A DNA stretch of 64,000 nt from Serratia symbiotica (Periphyllus acericola) (GCF_964019515.1 NZ_OZ026452.1:310001-374000), one strand, 5' to 3'; counted from the first letter of the stretch, positions 1-11,399 are shown. Notes: generated by a model not told the origin, from the sequence alone. Numbers and translations are program-made.

Positions 1-949
1 GCTAGTGCTGGGCAAACGCCAGCTTGAAGATGGTTTTAACGAGTATATGGTGGCTTCTGAAAGCGCGGCGCTGGATACGCTGGGTTTTAAATTTCTGCGC
101 GATGTGGCACCGGGTGAGGCCGTCTACATCACTGAGAAAGGTCAATTGTTCACCCGTCAGTGCGCGGAAAACCCGAAAACCCATCTATGCCTGTTTGAGT
201 ATGTCTATTTCGCCCGTCCTGACTCCTTTATGGACAAAATTTCGGTCTACAGCGCCCGCGTACGTATGGGGCAGAAGCTGGGCGAGAAAATCGCTAGTGA
301 GTGGGAAGATCTGGACATTGACGTGGTGATCCCGATCCCGGAAACCTCTTGCGACATCGCACTGGAGATTGCCCGCATCCTGGACAAACCTTATCGCCAG
401 GGTTTCGTAAAAAACCGCTATGTAGGACGCACCTTCATCATGCCGGGCCAGCAGGTTCGTCGCCAGTCAGTGCGCCGTAAGCTAAACTCCAACCGTGCCG
501 AGTTCCGTGATAAAAATGTGCTGCTAGTGGATGACTCTATCGTGCGCGGCACCACCTCAGAGCAGATCGTTGAGATGGCGCGTGATGCCGGTGCTAAGCG
601 GGTGTACTTGGCCTCCGCCGCGCCAGAAATCCGCTTCCCCAATGTTTACGGCATTGACATGCCGAGCGTGAACGAACTGATCGCCCATGGCCGTGAAGTG
701 GATGAAATACGCCAGATCATTGGTGCTGACGATTTGATCTTCCAAAATTTGGCTGATCTAATTGAAGCGGTGCGTGACGAGAACCCGGATATCGCCCAGT
801 TCGAATGCTCGGTGTTTGACGGCATCTATGTCACTAAAGATGTTGACCAGAGCTATCTGGAGTATTTGTCGTCGCTACGCAACGACGATGCTAAAGCGCT
901 ATGTGGGCAGAGCGAAGCGGAAAATCTGGAAATCCATAACGAGGACTAA
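1..949 (+). CDS. purF: Amidophosphoribosyltransferase PurF (5' end outside window)
   Basis: First committed enzyme of purine synthesis: it moves glutamine amide nitrogen onto PRPP to give phosphoribosylamine in the cytoplasm. The frame is open from base 2 with no start in view, so about 190 N-terminal residues, including the Cys1 glutaminase domain, lie upstream of the window. What is visible is the phosphoribosyltransferase half, with the PRPP-binding motif [13 protein letters not shown] near 519-557 and the motif [11 protein letters not shown] earlier. The C-terminus (NLEIHNED) ends where the E. coli protein ends (NLEMHNEG). ubiX follows 120 bp later, the same order as in E. coli. No internal damage is visible. 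Confidence 0.96.
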   Translation, partial: LVLGKRQLEDGFNEYMVASESAALDTLGFKFLRDVAPGEAVYITEKGQLFTRQCAENPKTHLCLFEYVYFARPDSFMDKISVYSARVRMGQKLGEKIASEWEDLDIDVVIPIPETSCDIALEIARILDKPYRQGFVKNRYVGRTFIMPGQQVRRQSVRRKLNSNRAEFRDKNVLLVDDSIVRGTTSEQIVEMARDAGAKRVYLASAAPEIRFPNVYGIDMPSVNELIAHGREVDEIRQIIGADDLIFQNLADLIEAVRDENPDIAQFECSVFDGIYVTKDVDQSYLEYLSSLRNDDAKALCGQSEAENLEIHNED

Positions 950-1069
950 GTGCTATCTTGGTGCACTGCGGCGTTCGTCGCGGTGCATCGTCCTTCTCTG
1001 GCTTGCTTATCCCTCGACATTGCGGCAAAGTCTGACTGAGCTTATATTTCCAAAGCAGAGATCTACTTT

Positions 1070-1642
1070 ATGAAACGACTTATCATCGGTATTTCCGGTG
1101 CCAGCGGCGCGATATACGGCGTGCGCCTGTTGCAGGCATTACATGATGTCGCGGAAGTGGAAACCCATTTGGTGATAAGTAATGCGGCGCGACAGACACT
1201 GGCGCTGGAAACCTCGCTGAGCTTGCGTGAAGTGCAGGCGCTGGCTGATGTGGTGCACGATGCACGCGACATCGCCGCCAGTATCTCCTCCGGTTCGTTC
1301 AAAACGCTGGGCATGGTGATTTTGCCCTGCTCGATCAAAACCCTGTCTGGTATCGTCAACAGCTATAGCAATGGCCTGCTAATCCGCGCCGCCGATGTGA
1401 TATTGAAAGAACGCCGACCGTTGGTGTTATGCGTGCGGGAAACGCCGCTGCACCTTGGTCACCTGCGCTTGATGATTCAGGCGGCGGAAATGGGTGGGGT
1501 GATTATGCCGCCGGTGCCAGCGTTTTACAACTTGCCGAAAAGCGTGGATGACATCATTGATCAGACCGTCAATCGGGTTATCGATCAGTTTGGCATTGCA
1601 TTGCCAGTAGATCTTTTTACCCGCTGGGAAGACCCCTACTAG
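1070..1642 (+). CDS. ubiX: Flavin prenyltransferase UbiX
   Basis: Makes the prenylated FMN cofactor used by the UbiD decarboxylase in ubiquinone synthesis. The 190-residue product has the usual family length. It opens with the flavin-binding Rossmann motif GISGASGAIYG at residues 7-17 and carries the SSGSF and CVRETPLHLGHL segments typical of UbiX. It lies directly behind purF, as in E. coli. Downstream synteny (argT-hisJQMP in E. coli) is missing and IS copy 1 starts 96 bp after the stop. Confidence 0.95.
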   Translation: MKRLIIGISGASGAIYGVRLLQALHDVAEVETHLVISNAARQTLALETSLSLREVQALADVVHDARDIAASISSGSFKTLGMVILPCSIKTLSGIVNSYSNGLLIRAADVILKERRPLVLCVRETPLHLGHLRLMIQAAEMGGVIMPPVPAFYNLPKSVDDIIDQTVNRVIDQFGIALPVDLFTRWEDPY

Positions 1643-1738
1643 CAGAGTTATCGGCAAATGGGCCTATGTTGCCCCACTGCGTGACGTCACTTCTTGCGGT
1701 GGCTCATGGTCATGGAAACCGAATCAGCATAGCGCAGA

Positions 1739-2507
1739 GGCTTTGTTGAATAAATCGGATTTGGAATAAAGAGTCCCGTGAATGGGCATCTTTCAGGCAT
1801 ACCGGCGAGCGTCATCTTGTTTAATGCACAGATCATGGCCAGCGCCTCTGCAACTTGCCCATCATAATCTCGCAGCGACAGGTGACCACCAAATAGCTGT
1901 TTTACTCTGTACCTCGCTGTTGCCGCTATCGAACGTCGGTGGTAGCCTGTGATACTTTTCCACCGTGTGTTGTCTCCGGTAACGCGCTGGTTCGCCACCG
2001 CTTGATTTCGCTCTGCATAGTCTGCTGACCAATAACGGGCTCCGATTTCCTGACCGTGTTTTTTTACCTTCTACTCCCCTTCACCCAACACGTTGAGCCC
2101 GCTAGAGTCGATAACGAGGTGCGCAATTTCACCCGGCGTTGCGGTTTTAAACGGGACATGGCCGGATTTTGCCCGCTTACTGATGCAGGTATCGTCCGGG
2201 CAGTTCAACGGCACTTTGATCAGTGTGACAATGGAGTCGACGAAGCCCTGGAAGGCGCGCAGTGTCAGGCCGAAAATCCGTTTCAGCATCAATACGCTGG
2301 TGATTGCCATAGAGAAGGTTTTGCCTCGCATTACCACCGTTTCATCCACCGAGAAAGTGAGTGAACCCAGAGTGATAATGGCGTTGTTATAAGCCTTCCA
2401 GTTGGTGATGTTGAACTTTTGCTGGGCCACGGAATGTCGCTATTTTGACAGAAGGAGAGTGATCGGATCCGCGTGCCGGCCAAAAGTTCGATTTATTCAA
2501 CAACGCC
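1739..2507 (-). mobile_element. IS903-like (IS5 family) element, copy 1, internally deleted
   Basis: Both 18-bp ends are present: GGCTTTGTTGAATAAATC at 1739 and its partner (GGCGTTGTTGAATAAATC read on the minus strand) ending at 2507. They match IS903 termini. The length is 769 bp against about 1055 bp for full copies here. The transposase reads on the minus strand from the GTG at 2430. It has lost two short N-terminal stretches, a Trp codon has become TAG after GEGE, and a large central part is missing (QE joins to IGARYW). The three deletions are shared with copy 3 (35660-36446). An extra 18 bp is lost near 1800 compared with copy 3. Flanking 9-mers do not match, so there is no target duplication. 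Confidence 0.93.
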
Positions 2508-2616
2508 GAGGGGATGTTAACGCACTAATTTATACACAATAAAACTCTTTGAAAAGCACGCATTGATTAACCAGCGCGCCGGATGCACCGCGCATAAAAA
2601 TAAAAGGTTTTAGAGG

Positions 2617-3165
2617 ATGGCGGAACAGGTTCAGGCTGCAAATACCGAGTGGGTTGATATCGTCGACGAGCAAAACGAGGTGATTGCTCAATCCAGTATT
2701 TAACAGGTGAGGGCTGAACGGCTGCGCCATCGTGCTACTTATATTGTGGTGCATAATGGTATGGGAAAAATCCTGGTGCAGCATCGCACCTATATCAAGG
2801 ACGTCTATCCAGGTTAGTTGGATGCCACTGCCGGTGGTGTAGTGCAGAGCGGTGATAATGTGCTGGATTCAGCGCGCCGCGAAGCCGAGGAAGAGCTAGG
2901 TGTACCCTTCGCCGAGCACGGTCTGTTTTACTTTGAAGAACAGCAGTACCGAGTATGGGGTGCGCTGTTCAGTTGTGTATCGCACGGGCCTTTTGCGTTG
3001 CACGCAGAAGAAGTGGCTGAAGTGAGCTGGCTGACGCCGGAAGAGATCACTGCCCGTTGCGACGAGTTCACGCCGGATTTGCTGAAGGCGCTGTCGCTGT
3101 GGCTGACGCGCAACAACGAACAGGGCTATGGCAAACCGCGACACGATGTAGATGAAAACGCCTGA
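2617..3165 (+). pseudogene. yfcD: Nudix hydrolase YfcD, two in-frame stops
   Basis: The whole frame aligns with E. coli YfcD, a Nudix-family hydrolase of uncertain substrate. TEWVDIVDEQNEVIAQ opens the protein, and the Nudix box GGVVQSG...REAEEELG is still readable. TAA at 2701-2703 stands where E. coli has Glu in REQ, and TAG at 2815-2817 replaces the residue before LDATAGG. No frameshift is seen, and the C-terminal 115 residues remain open. The first 28 codons are followed directly by a stop, so no full protein can be made without readthrough. Upstream neighbours of the E. coli locus are gone; IS copy 1 ends 109 bp before the start. Confidence 0.9.
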
Positions 3166-3260
3166 CTTCGCGTGATGCTGAATATAAAAAGCCGATCAAT
3201 GACCCAATAGAGCCAGTCCATAATCTTGTTTCACTTCCTGCGTATTAAAGCCTGAATAAC

Positions 3261-3779
3261 CTGACGTTGTTTATCGATGACAACGAGCAGCAGTTGGATG
3301 TCCTGTTGGACGACGTGATCAAACCGTTTGACCTACCCGCCAAATTCCGTGCTTTCGGCTTTTAGGCACAGACTATCCAAGGGTAACGACATCGCCGCAT
3401 TGCGCGATGCAGTTTCGCCGATGCGCAGCGGCGAGCAGCGGCCATTGGTGGTCATTCTCGACAGTATCAAGAGGCCGGGCGTGGCCTGTCAGGAAAACCC
3501 ACAGAATTCCCATCACCTGTGCCTGAGGCCGTAGATGCGGTAGGAAATGCACCATCGGCAAGGGCAACCTGCTGGGCGATGGGAATGACATCACGTTGAT
3601 CGCCAACGGCATCATGATGGCAGATACGCTGGCGGAGGAATGCCCAGTACAAATGCGCTGGGTGGGGGGAAGAGAGTTACGGCCAGGTGGGCACCTAGGT
3701 TTTGCTGCAACAAGAATACGGCCTGAGCGCCGAGCATATTCTGGACGCTGCCAACCCACTGCTGCGCCGAGCGGGCTGA
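3261..3779 (+). pseudogene. Relics of a split transketolase (N- and C-terminal subunit pieces)
   Basis: Scattered frames read as transketolase. LTLFIDDNEQQLD...DVIKPFDLPAKFRAFG starts at 3261 and stops at TAG 3363. In another frame follow GNDIAALRDAV, VVILDSIKRPGV and NSHHLCLRP, which resemble the end of the thiamine-diphosphate domain. Further on, DGNDITLIANGIMMADTLAE (near 3576-3636) and EYGLSAEHILDAANPLL (near 3716-3765) resemble the C-terminal transketolase domain. The central part is missing and several frames are used, so the locus is dead. It may come from a two-gene transketolase-like pair; which one cannot be told. Confidence 0.7.
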
Positions 3780-3831
3780 AAAGGAAAACGCCGGTCAGTG
3801 AACGACGTTTTTTTAGCTAATAGCCTTACGG

Positions 3832-5994
3832 TTACCGGGCCTTGTCGGCCGCAGCGTCAGCCTGGGAAGACTGGATCGCCGTCAGCGCCACGGTGTAAAC
3901 GATATCGTCTACCAATGCACCACGCGATAGGTCGTTCACCGGTTTACGCATACCTTGCAACATTGGCCCGATAGACACCAGATCGGCAGAATGTTGTACC
4001 GCTTTGTAAGTGGTGTTGCCAGTATTTAGATCCGGGAAGATGAACACGGTAGCCTGGCCAGCAACCGGTGAATTCGGTGCCTTGGATTTCGCTACATCGG
4101 CCATGATGGCAGCATCGTATTGCAACGGGCCGTCGATGATCAAATCAGGGCGTTTTTCCTGCGCCAAACGGGTCGCTTCGCGGACTTTCTCCACATCGCT
4201 ACCCGCGCCAGAATTGCCGGTGGAGTAGGAGATCATCGCTACGCGCGGTTCAATGCCGAAGGCGGCGGCAGAGTCCGCTGACTGAATAGCAATTTCAGAT
4301 AGTTGCTCGGCGGTCGGGTCTGGGTTGATGGCACAGTCGCCGTACACCAGTACCTGATCAGGCAACAGCATGAAAAATACGGAGGATACCAGCGAGCTGC
4401 CTGGTGCGGTTTTGATCAGTTGCAACGGCGGACGGATGGTGTTGGCGGTGGTGTGAACCGCGCCAGATACCAAGCCATCGACTTCGCCCTTATCCAGCAT
4501 CAGGGTGCCGAGCGTCACGTTGTCTTCCAACTGCTCACGTGCAACCACTTCGGTCATGCCCTTGCTTTTACGTAGTTCAACCAAACGCGGCACATAGTTT
4601 TCACGCACGGCGACGGGATCGACGATCTCGATACCTTTGCCCAGTTCAATGCCTTGTGCCGTAGCCACGCGCTGGATCTCGTCCGGTTTGCCTAGAAGCA
4701 CACATTTTGCAATGCCCCGTTCGGCACAGATGATGGCTGCTTTCACAGTGCGTGGTTCATCGCCTTCCGGCAGCACGATGCGTTTACCCGCTTGGCGTGC
4801 CAGTTCGGTCAGCTCGTAGCGGAACGCCGGGGGAGAAAGGCGGCGTGAGCGCTCGGAGGCAGCGGACAGCGATTCGATCCACACAGCATTGATGTGGCTG
4901 GCAATATAGTTCTGCACTTTCTCAATGCGCTGATAGTCGTCAGACGGCACTTCGAGGTTGAAACTTTGCAGGTTGAGCGAAGTTTGCCAGGTATTGGTAT
5001 CGACCATAAAGACTGGCAGGCCAGTTTCAAAGGCGCGTTCGCACAGCTGCTTGATCAGCTCGTCGATGGCATAGCCGCCAGTGAGCAGAATAGCGCCGAT
5101 TTCCACGCCGTTCATTGCTGCCAGACAGGCGGAAACCAGTACGTCGGGATGGTCTGCTGAGGTGACTAACAGGGAACCCGGGCGCAAGTGTTCCAGCATG
5201 TGCGGAAGGCTGCGTGCACAGAAGGTCACGGATTTCACGCGGCGGGTCATTATATCGCCTGTGTTGATCACACGTGCCTTCAGGTGACGGGCCATGTCGA
5301 TAGCGCGCGTAGCGATCAGGTCGAAGCTCCATGGCACGCAGCCTAGCACCGGTAACGGGCTGTTAGCGAACAACTGTGTAAGATCGAGATGGGTAATGCT
5401 GGCTTTGGGGGAGTCGTCAAAGATTTCGGACAAGTCAGGGCGGGTGTCACCTTGCTCGTCAACCGGGGCGTTAAGTTTATTGATGATCACGCCGGTAATG
5501 TTCTTGTTTTTACTGCCACCAAAGCTGCTGCGTGCCAGTTCGATACGTTCTTTCAATTGCGTTGGGGAGTCGTTGCCCAGCGCCAGCACGAAGACGATTT
5601 CTGCATTCAGTGTCTTGGCGATTTCGTAGTTTAACGCGTTGGCGAACTGGTGTTTACGGGTTGGCACCAGCCCTTCGATCAATACCACTTCCGCGTCTTT
5701 GGCGCTCTCGTGGTAGCGAGCCACAAGCTCTTCCATCAGAACATCCTGCTGGTTGGCACTCAGCAAGCGTTCAACATAGCTTATGCGCAGCGGTTCGGCC
5801 GCTGGGATGGGGGAATGGCTGCGGATGACGGTAGTGGTTTGATCCAGGAGATCGTCTCCAGCACGGGGTTGGGCGATAGGTTTGAACACGCTCAGGCGAA
5901 TGCCTTTCTGTTCCATAGAACGAATGACACCTAAACTGACGCTGGTCAAACCAACGCTGGTGCCAGTGGGGATCAACATTATTGTACGTGACAC
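3832..5994 (-). CDS. pta: Phosphate acetyltransferase Pta
   Basis: Interconverts acetyl-CoA and acetyl phosphate; with AckA it forms the acetate overflow and acetate uptake route. The 720-residue product has the enterobacterial long form: an N-terminal P-loop-like domain ([16 protein letters not shown] at residues 7-22), a middle DRTGG domain (about 230-340), and the catalytic PTA_PTB domain from about residue 390, with [15 protein letters not shown] and [15 protein letters not shown]. It is 73 bp downstream of ackA in the same direction, the usual operon. E. coli Pta is 714 residues, so the gene is full length. Confidence 0.97.
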   Translation of the reverse strand: MSRTIMLIPTGTSVGLTSVSLGVIRSMEQKGIRLSVFKPIAQPRAGDDLLDQTTTVIRSHSPIPAAEPLRISYVERLLSANQQDVLMEELVARYHESAKDAEVVLIEGLVPTRKHQFANALNYEIAKTLNAEIVFVLALGNDSPTQLKERIELARSSFGGSKNKNITGVIINKLNAPVDEQGDTRPDLSEIFDDSPKASITHLDLTQLFANSPLPVLGCVPWSFDLIATRAIDMARHLKARVINTGDIMTRRVKSVTFCARSLPHMLEHLRPGSLLVTSADHPDVLVSACLAAMNGVEIGAILLTGGYAIDELIKQLCERAFETGLPVFMVDTNTWQTSLNLQSFNLEVPSDDYQRIEKVQNYIASHINAVWIESLSAASERSRRLSPPAFRYELTELARQAGKRIVLPEGDEPRTVKAAIICAERGIAKCVLLGKPDEIQRVATAQGIELGKGIEIVDPVAVRENYVPRLVELRKSKGMTEVVAREQLEDNVTLGTLMLDKGEVDGLVSGAVHTTANTIRPPLQLIKTAPGSSLVSSVFFMLLPDQVLVYGDCAINPDPTAEQLSEIAIQSADSAAAFGIEPRVAMISYSTGNSGAGSDVEKVREATRLAQEKRPDLIIDGPLQYDAAIMADVAKSKAPNSPVAGQATVFIFPDLNTGNTTYKAVQHSADLVSIGPMLQGMRKPVNDLSRGALVDDIVYTVALTAIQSSQADAAADKAR

Positions 5995-6067
5995 AGAACA
6001 GTTCTCTTCACAGTTAACATGAGGCTGAAATAACCCTGTCCGCCTGGGCTGACAGGACTTGAACGCA

Positions 6068-7270
6068 TTACATGGTCAGACGAAAAGCGTCCTGCGCGAT
6101 GACCCGTTCTTCGTTAGTCGGGATAACCAGCGCCAGACGGCTGCCGTCTTTGGTGATGGTGCCAGACTTGCCGAAGCGGGCTGCGATATTGCGTTCATGA
6201 TCGATTTCAAAGCACAATAGGCCCAGTTTACCGAGGGTCAGTTCACGCACTTTACTGGAGTTTTCGCCGATGCCGCCGGTGAAGATCACCGCGTCGAGAC
6301 GCCCGTCCATCAGGGCGCTGTAGGCACCGATGTATTTGGCTAGGCGGTGACAGAAAACATCCATTGCGCGCTTAGCATCGGCTTTACTGTCATAGTTGTC
6401 TTCCATATAACGGCAGTCGCTAGTGATGCCAGTCAGGCCCAACAGGCCGGACTCTTTAGTGAGCATTTTGTTGATCTGGTCGATGCTCATGCCCGGAGTG
6501 GCGTGCAGGTGGAAGATGATCGCCGGATCGATGTCACCGCTGCGGGTGCCCATCACCAGACCTTCCAGCGGGGTCAAACCCATTGACGTGTCAACGCACT
6601 GGCCGTTGCGCACTGCGGTGACAGAACCGCCGTTACCCAGATGGCAGGTGATCACGTTTACTTCTTCCACTGGTTTGTTCAGCATTTTCGCAGCTTCTTG
6701 TGTCACGTAGAAGTGGCTAGTGCCGTGTGCACCGTAGCGGCGAACACCGTGATCACGGTACAGGCTGTACGGCAGGGCGTAAAGATAGGATGTTTCCGGC
6801 ATGGTTTGATGGAACGCAGTGTCGAACACGGCAACGTTTTTATCAGCCAGTTGAGGAAAAGATTGGAAAGCTTCTGCGATACCGATCAAGTGCGCTGGGT
6901 TATGCAAAGGTGCAAACGGTACAGAATCTTTGATACCCTGTAGCACATCGTCGTTGATGATGGCCGATGTGGTAAATTTCTCGCCGCCGTGTACGATGCG
7001 GTGGCCGATAGCGGTCAACTGCGCGGAAAGCGCCGGTTTTTGTGCCAGAATAGTGCTAACAATGAAGTTCAGCGCTTCGCTGTGCGCAGCACCAGCACCC
7101 AGGTCAGCTTGGTGTTTTGCGCCGTCAATTTTCCACTTTATACGTGATTCAGGCAGTTGGAAACACTCAGCCAAACCGGAAAGGAACTCTTCACCGCTAG
7201 CAGCATCGATAATGGCGAACTTCAGGGAAGAACTGCCACAGTTAAGAACCAGTACTAGCTTACTCGACAT
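6068..7270 (-). CDS. ackA: Acetate kinase AckA
   Basis: Phosphorylates acetate with ATP, or makes ATP from acetyl phosphate. The 400-residue frame is full length. It has the two acetokinase signatures, [13 protein letters not shown] near the N-terminus and the stretch around GHRIVHGGE, plus the catalytic-aspartate motif [13 protein letters not shown] and the nucleotide-binding [10 protein letters not shown] near the C-terminus. It is first gene of an ackA-pta operon and is divergent from yfbV, as in E. coli. Since frdABC are broken in this window, acetate production may be a main remaining fermentative ATP source (inference). Confidence 0.97.
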   Translation of the reverse strand: MSSKLVLVLNCGSSSLKFAIIDAASGEEFLSGLAECFQLPESRIKWKIDGAKHQADLGAGAAHSEALNFIVSTILAQKPALSAQLTAIGHRIVHGGEKFTTSAIINDDVLQGIKDSVPFAPLHNPAHLIGIAEAFQSFPQLADKNVAVFDTAFHQTMPETSYLYALPYSLYRDHGVRRYGAHGTSHFYVTQEAAKMLNKPVEEVNVITCHLGNGGSVTAVRNGQCVDTSMGLTPLEGLVMGTRSGDIDPAIIFHLHATPGMSIDQINKMLTKESGLLGLTGITSDCRYMEDNYDSKADAKRAMDVFCHRLAKYIGAYSALMDGRLDAVIFTGGIGENSSKVRELTLGKLGLLCFEIDHERNIAARFGKSGTITKDGSRLALVIPTNEERVIAQDAFRLTM

Positions 7271-7614
7271 GGAAGTACCTACTTAAGTAGTTGAGTTTGT
7301 GTCGTTAAAGGAAAACCAAGAACACACGGCAAATTATTTGCCAATCAGGCAACTGCGTAGCGCTTACAGCCATCAACATGGATAATTAGCCTCATGTAAT
7401 GGGAAAAGATTACAAGATGATGAAAAACCGATTATTTTACTGTGGCTTAGATAAAATTGATTTTTATAATGCTAAAGGGTGACAAAATTTTTATCATCTT
7501 TGATGGTCAAAATGCCTGTCTAGGATACCGATAGCCTGCCGTAAACACAAAATAAATTTTAAAGATTCAAATCTTTAGGCTTGTGTAGCACTTTAGATGA
7601 AGTGGAGGTACGTA
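7271..7614. other. Divergent ackA / yfbV intergenic region
   Basis: A 344-bp AT-rich stretch without a coding frame, presumably holding the back-to-back promoters of ackA-pta and yfbV. Two small palindromes are visible: TTTGATGGTCAAA at 7499-7511 and AAAGATTCAAATCTTT around 7561-7576. Neither fits the FNR consensus spacing (TTGAT-N4-ATCAA), so no regulator is assigned. A ribosome site GGAGG lies at 7604-7608 before yfbV. Confidence 0.5.
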
Positions 7615-8070
7615 ATGACAAGCAAACAAACCGGTTCTGTAAGCTGGTTCCAGGTCTTCCTGTGCGGGCAGCATTATATGAAAACCTGGCCGTCAGACAA
7701 ACGCCTGGCTCCGGTCTTTCCTGAGCATCGCGTGGCACGCACCACCCGTTTTGCTATTCGTTTTATGCCGCCCTTGGCGATATTTACTTTGACCTGGCAG
7801 ATCGCGTTGGGTGGCCAGCTCGGCACGGCGATCGCCACCGCGCTGTTCGCCTGTGTTCTGCCGATGCAGGGGTTGTGGTGGCTGGGCCGCCGCTCGCTCA
7901 CGCCATTGCCACCGATGCTGTTGCAGTGGTTCATTGATGTGCGCAACAAGCTGGAGGCATCAGGCCAGGGGGGAGTTCCGACTGAAGGGACACCTACCTA
8001 TCAGGCTCTGGCAGATTTGCTGAAACGTGCCTTCAAGCAACTGGATAAAACTTTCCTCGACGATCTGTAA
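7615..8070 (+). CDS. yfbV: UPF0208 inner-membrane protein YfbV
   Basis: Conserved enterobacterial membrane protein. The E. coli orthologue has been linked to Ter-region condensation, but its biochemical role is not settled. The start chosen is the ATG at 7615, six bases after GGAGG, giving 151 residues, the E. coli length; an upstream in-frame ATG at 7597 would overlap the ribosome site. Two hydrophobic helices ([16 protein letters not shown] and [17 protein letters not shown]) are followed by the conserved tail [20 protein letters not shown]. coli yfbU, yfbT and yfbS, normally next, are absent here. Confidence 0.94.
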   Translation: MTSKQTGSVSWFQVFLCGQHYMKTWPSDKRLAPVFPEHRVARTTRFAIRFMPPLAIFTLTWQIALGGQLGTAIATALFACVLPMQGLWWLGRRSLTPLPPMLLQWFIDVRNKLEASGQGGVPTEGTPTYQALADLLKRAFKQLDKTFLDDL

Positions 8071-8150
8071 GCGTAAAAAAGTTGCAACGATGGCGATTAC
8101 ACTTTGGTTGTTAGATTTTGGCAGGTACCATGAGAGCCGCGCCGATGGAG

Positions 8151-8750
8151 TTATAGCAAGGAATCGAGGCTAATTTCTTCCAGCGACATGCTAAAGCCTG
8201 GGATAAACACCTCCATAAAATAGTCCATCTCTGGGCTACGGCGCCGCTGTAAGATTTTGTCCAACCGCGTCTTGCCCAGCGTGAATTCATTATTGCCGGC
8301 GTACAGCTCCTCCAGGCACTTTAGGTAGGCACTCAGCGCGTCGGCTTGTTTCACCACCAGCTTTTCATCTTCATTGTAGTAATGCTCATCGAGAATCAAA
8401 CGGAAATCATCACGCAGTTCTACCGGGATCATATCAAGCAACTTCTGTTGGGCTATTTTTTCGATTTTCTTGTACTCGTGAGCGATCTGCGGATTGTGGT
8501 ACTTGATCGGTGTCGGCATGTCACCGGTGATCACTTCACTGGCATCGTGGTACATCGCCAACAATGCCACGCGATCAGTGTTCAGGTTGCCATTGAATTT
8601 GCGGTTCTTGATTACCGCTAGCGCGTGGGCGACAAAAGCCACCTGTAGGCTGTGCTCGGAAACGTTCTCGGTACGCACGTTGTGCATCAGCGGCCAGCGG
8701 TTGATCAGTTTCAAGCGGAACAGGTGGGCAAAGAAATGGCTCTGGCTCAT
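8151..8750 (-). CDS. yfbR: 5'-deoxynucleotidase YfbR
   Basis: HD-superfamily phosphohydrolase that removes phosphate from deoxyribonucleoside 5'-monophosphates and takes part in dUMP supply and nucleotide salvage. The 199-residue product shows the metal ligands His33 (SEHSLQVAF) and His68-Asp69 ([11 protein letters not shown]) at the positions of the E. coli enzyme, and [16 protein letters not shown] holds the last Asp ligand. It lies next to alaA on the same strand, as in E. coli. Confidence 0.95.
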   Translation of the reverse strand: MSQSHFFAHLFRLKLINRWPLMHNVRTENVSEHSLQVAFVAHALAVIKNRKFNGNLNTDRVALLAMYHDASEVITGDMPTPIKYHNPQIAHEYKKIEKIAQQKLLDMIPVELRDDFRLILDEHYYNEDEKLVVKQADALSAYLKCLEELYAGNNEFTLGKTRLDKILQRRRSPEMDYFMEVFIPGFSMSLEEISLDSLL

Positions 8751-9032
8751 GATTGTCTCTATCTACAACGGCAAATGTGAAGGTGTCATTGTGAGCAGTG
8801 CTGGCGGGTTATGCAAATATCCTTCACACTGCACGCCGCGTTCAAGTTTTCTCTCGACAGATTTATCTCCCTGGTCAAGGAGTTATTTATGCTTCTGGGG
8901 ATAATACGCCTCATTCTTAAGGCTCATTTTACGAGCCAGCGCTGTTCAAATCCGTTCCAAACCGATTTGTTGCTCAGTGGCCGCCTAGATGCGTCTCGAA
9001 GTATTTCAGCCATTGCCAGAGTGTGCTCGTTT

Positions 9033-10247
9033 TTACTGCCGGTAGTTTTCCAGGAAATGGCTTAATTTGCCGATCGCCATTTCTAACTCATCCACGCGGG
9101 GTAGCATGACGATGCGCAGGTGGTCTGGATACGGCCAATTGAATGCGCTGCCTTGCACCAAAAGCACCTTTTCTTGCAGCAGCAGGTCAAGCACCATTTT
9201 TTGGTCGTCGTGGATGTTGAAATGTTTGGTGTCGATGCGCGGGAACAGGTACAACGCACCTTGTGGTTTCACGCAGGAGACTCCGGGGATATCGTTGAGC
9301 ATTTCCCAGGTGCGGTTGCGTTGTTCATATAGCCGACCGCCGGGCTGAATGAATTTGCTGATGCTTTGGTAGCCACCCAGCGCGGTCTGGATAGCATGTT
9401 GCATCGGCACGTTGGCGCACAGGCGCATTGAGGCCAGCATTTCCAACCCTTCGATGTAACCCTTAGCCTGTTTCTTCGGCCCGTTAAGCACCATCCAACC
9501 TTGGCGAAAGCCTGCCACGCGATAAGTCTTCGACAAGCCGTTAAAAGTAACAGTCAGCAGATCGGGTGCCAGCGCGGCGATCGAATGGTGCTCAGCCTCG
9601 TCATACAGGATTTTGTCGTAAATCTCGTCGGAAAAGATGAGCAGATTATGCAGACGGGCGATCTCGACGATCTGCTCCAGCAAGGCTTTGCTATAGACTG
9701 CGCCGGTTGGGTTATTCGGGTTGATGATCACAATGCCACGGGTGCGTGGTGTGATCTTGCTTATGATGTCGTCCAAATCCGGGAACCAACCGGCCTGCTC
9801 GTCACATAAGTAATGTAACGCCTTGCCACCAGACAGCGACACTGCTGCGGTCCACAGTGGGTAATCGGGTGCTGGCACCAGCATTTCATCACCAGTGTTG
9901 AGCAGCGCCTGCATGGATTGGACGATCAACTCGGATACGCCGTTGCCAATGTAGATATCTTCAACAGTAACGTCATGCATATTGCGCGCTTTGTAGTGCT
10001 GCATGATCGCCTTACGTGCCGAAAAAAGCCCTTTGGAATCACAATAACCTTGCGCAGTAGGCAGATTGCGCAACACATCAACTAGGATTTCGTCCGGAGC
10101 ATCGAAGCCGAACGGGGCAGGATTACCGATGTTCAGTTTCAGTACATTATTGCCTTCTTCCTCAAGACGTTTAGCTTCTTTGAGCACCTGGCCACGAATG
10201 TCATAACAGACGTTGTCTAATTTGCTGGATTTCTCAATAGGTGACAT
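9033..10247 (-). CDS. alaA: Glutamate-pyruvate (alanine) aminotransferase AlaA
   Basis: PLP-dependent class I/II aminotransferase that makes alanine from pyruvate and glutamate. The 404-residue length equals that of the E. coli enzyme. The PLP lysine sits in FNGLSKTYRVAGFRQGW, and the cofactor-binding motifs NPNNPTGAVYS and FSDEIYDKI precede it. It is the last gene of the first conserved block: the E. coli neighbours lrhA and nuo are absent, and IS copy 2 begins about 100 bp upstream of its start. Confidence 0.95.
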   Translation of the reverse strand: MSPIEKSSKLDNVCYDIRGQVLKEAKRLEEEGNNVLKLNIGNPAPFGFDAPDEILVDVLRNLPTAQGYCDSKGLFSARKAIMQHYKARNMHDVTVEDIYIGNGVSELIVQSMQALLNTGDEMLVPAPDYPLWTAAVSLSGGKALHYLCDEQAGWFPDLDDIISKITPRTRGIVIINPNNPTGAVYSKALLEQIVEIARLHNLLIFSDEIYDKILYDEAEHHSIAALAPDLLTVTFNGLSKTYRVAGFRQGWMVLNGPKKQAKGYIEGLEMLASMRLCANVPMQHAIQTALGGYQSISKFIQPGGRLYEQRNRTWEMLNDIPGVSCVKPQGALYLFPRIDTKHFNIHDDQKMVLDLLLQEKVLLVQGSAFNWPYPDHLRIVMLPRVDELEMAIGKLSHFLENYRQ

Positions 10248-10349
10248 AGGAAGTAGAACCTTTTACTTACTGGGATAAGGCGTTGTTACTGTGGAACAGC
10301 GCAAACCACCTAATGTACTACTGACGCTGATGTTTTTGAAGCGTTGAAC

Positions 10350-11399
10350 GGCGTTGTTGAATAAATCCAACTTTTGGCTGGGACGCGGATCAGATCACTC
10401 TCCTTCTGTCAACATAGCGACATTCCGTGGCCCAGCAAAAGTTCAACATCACCAACTGGAAGGCTTACAACAACGCCCTTATCACTCGGGGTTCACTCAC
10501 TTGCTGGGGGGATGAAACGGCACTTCACGCCTGGTACTGCGAGGCAAAACCTTCTCTGCGTGGTCGCACACCACATTATTCCGATATGGCAATCACCAGC
10601 GTATTGATGCTGAAACGGATTTTCGGCCTGACACTTCGCGCCCTCCAGGGCTTCGTCGACTCCATTGTCACACTGATTAAAGTGCTGTTGAACTGCCCGG
10701 ACGACACCTGCATCAGTAAGCGGGCGAAGTCCGGCCATGTCCCGTTTAAAACACCAACGCCAGGTGAAATTGCGCACCTCGTTATCGACTCTAGCGGGCT
10801 CAACGTGTTGGGTGAAGGGGAGTGGATGGCAAAAAAACATGGTCAGGAAAAACGGCGGATCTGGCGAAAACTGCATTTGGCCGTAGATACAGAAACACAT
10901 GAGGTCATCTGTGCTGACCTTTCCTTGAGCAATGTCACCGATACCGAAGCCTTCCCAGGTCTTATCCGCCAGAGGTACCGTAACATCAAAGTCGCCTCGG
11001 CGGATCGGGCTTAGGATACGCGAGTGTGTGATGATGAGTTAAGGGGCAAGAAGCTCAAGGCGTTAATACCGCCCAGCAGCGGAGCCCGTTATTGGTCGGC
11101 AGACTATGCAGAGCAAAATCAAGCGGTGGCGAACCAGCGCGTTACCGGAGACAACACACGGTGGAAAAGTATCACAGGCTACCACCGACGTTCGATAGCG
11201 GCAACAGCGAGGTACAGAGTAAAATAGCTATTTGGTCACCTGTCGCTGCGAGATTATGATGGGCAAGTTGCAGAGGCGCTGGCCATGATCTGTGCATTAA
11301 ACAAGATGCCGCTCGCCGGTATGCCAGAAAGTGTACGCCTTGCCTGAAAGCTACCCATTCACGGGACTCTATTCCAAATCCGATTTATTCAACAAAGCC
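10350..11399 (+). mobile_element. IS903-like element, copy 2, near full length
   Basis: Bounded by GGCGTTGTTGAATAAATC at 10350 and the complementary end at 11382-11399. It is 1050 bp long, close to IS903. Flanking 9-mers (GCGTTGAAC / ACTTCGTGC) differ, so no target duplication remains. It sits exactly where the alaA block meets the rluE-mnmA block, which are far apart in E. coli, and its right end lies inside rluE. Confidence 0.95.
10427..11347 (+). pseudogene. IS903-like transposase of copy 2, two stops, catalytic Glu replaced
   Basis: One continuous 306-codon frame from a GTG start aligns along the whole IS903 transposase (307 residues). Catalytic Asp121 (LVIDSSGL) and Asp193 (SADRA) are kept. 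TAG stands at codon 196 (11012-11014), where IS903 has Tyr, and a second TAG at 11225-11227. The third catalytic residue, Glu259 of the Y-(2)-R-(3)-E-(6)-K signature, is Ala (GCA at 11201-11203, within YHRRSIAATARYRVK). One codon is missing near 11235. It cannot be an active DDE transposase. Confidence 0.9.

Noticed and set aside
3596..3820. 74-codon frame over the transketolase relic
   Set aside because: Only its first part is in the transketolase frame; the rest is random sequence, so it is included in the relic.
7499..7511. TTTGATGGTCAAA as a possible FNR site before ackA
   Set aside because: The half-sites are too close for the FNR consensus, so it was not called.
8941..8972. GTTCAAATCC resembling a tRNA T-arm, and a CAAATC/GATTTG hairpin
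   Set aside because: No acceptor, D or anticodon arm can be drawn around it and no T-run follows; probably part of a dispersed short sequence or chance.
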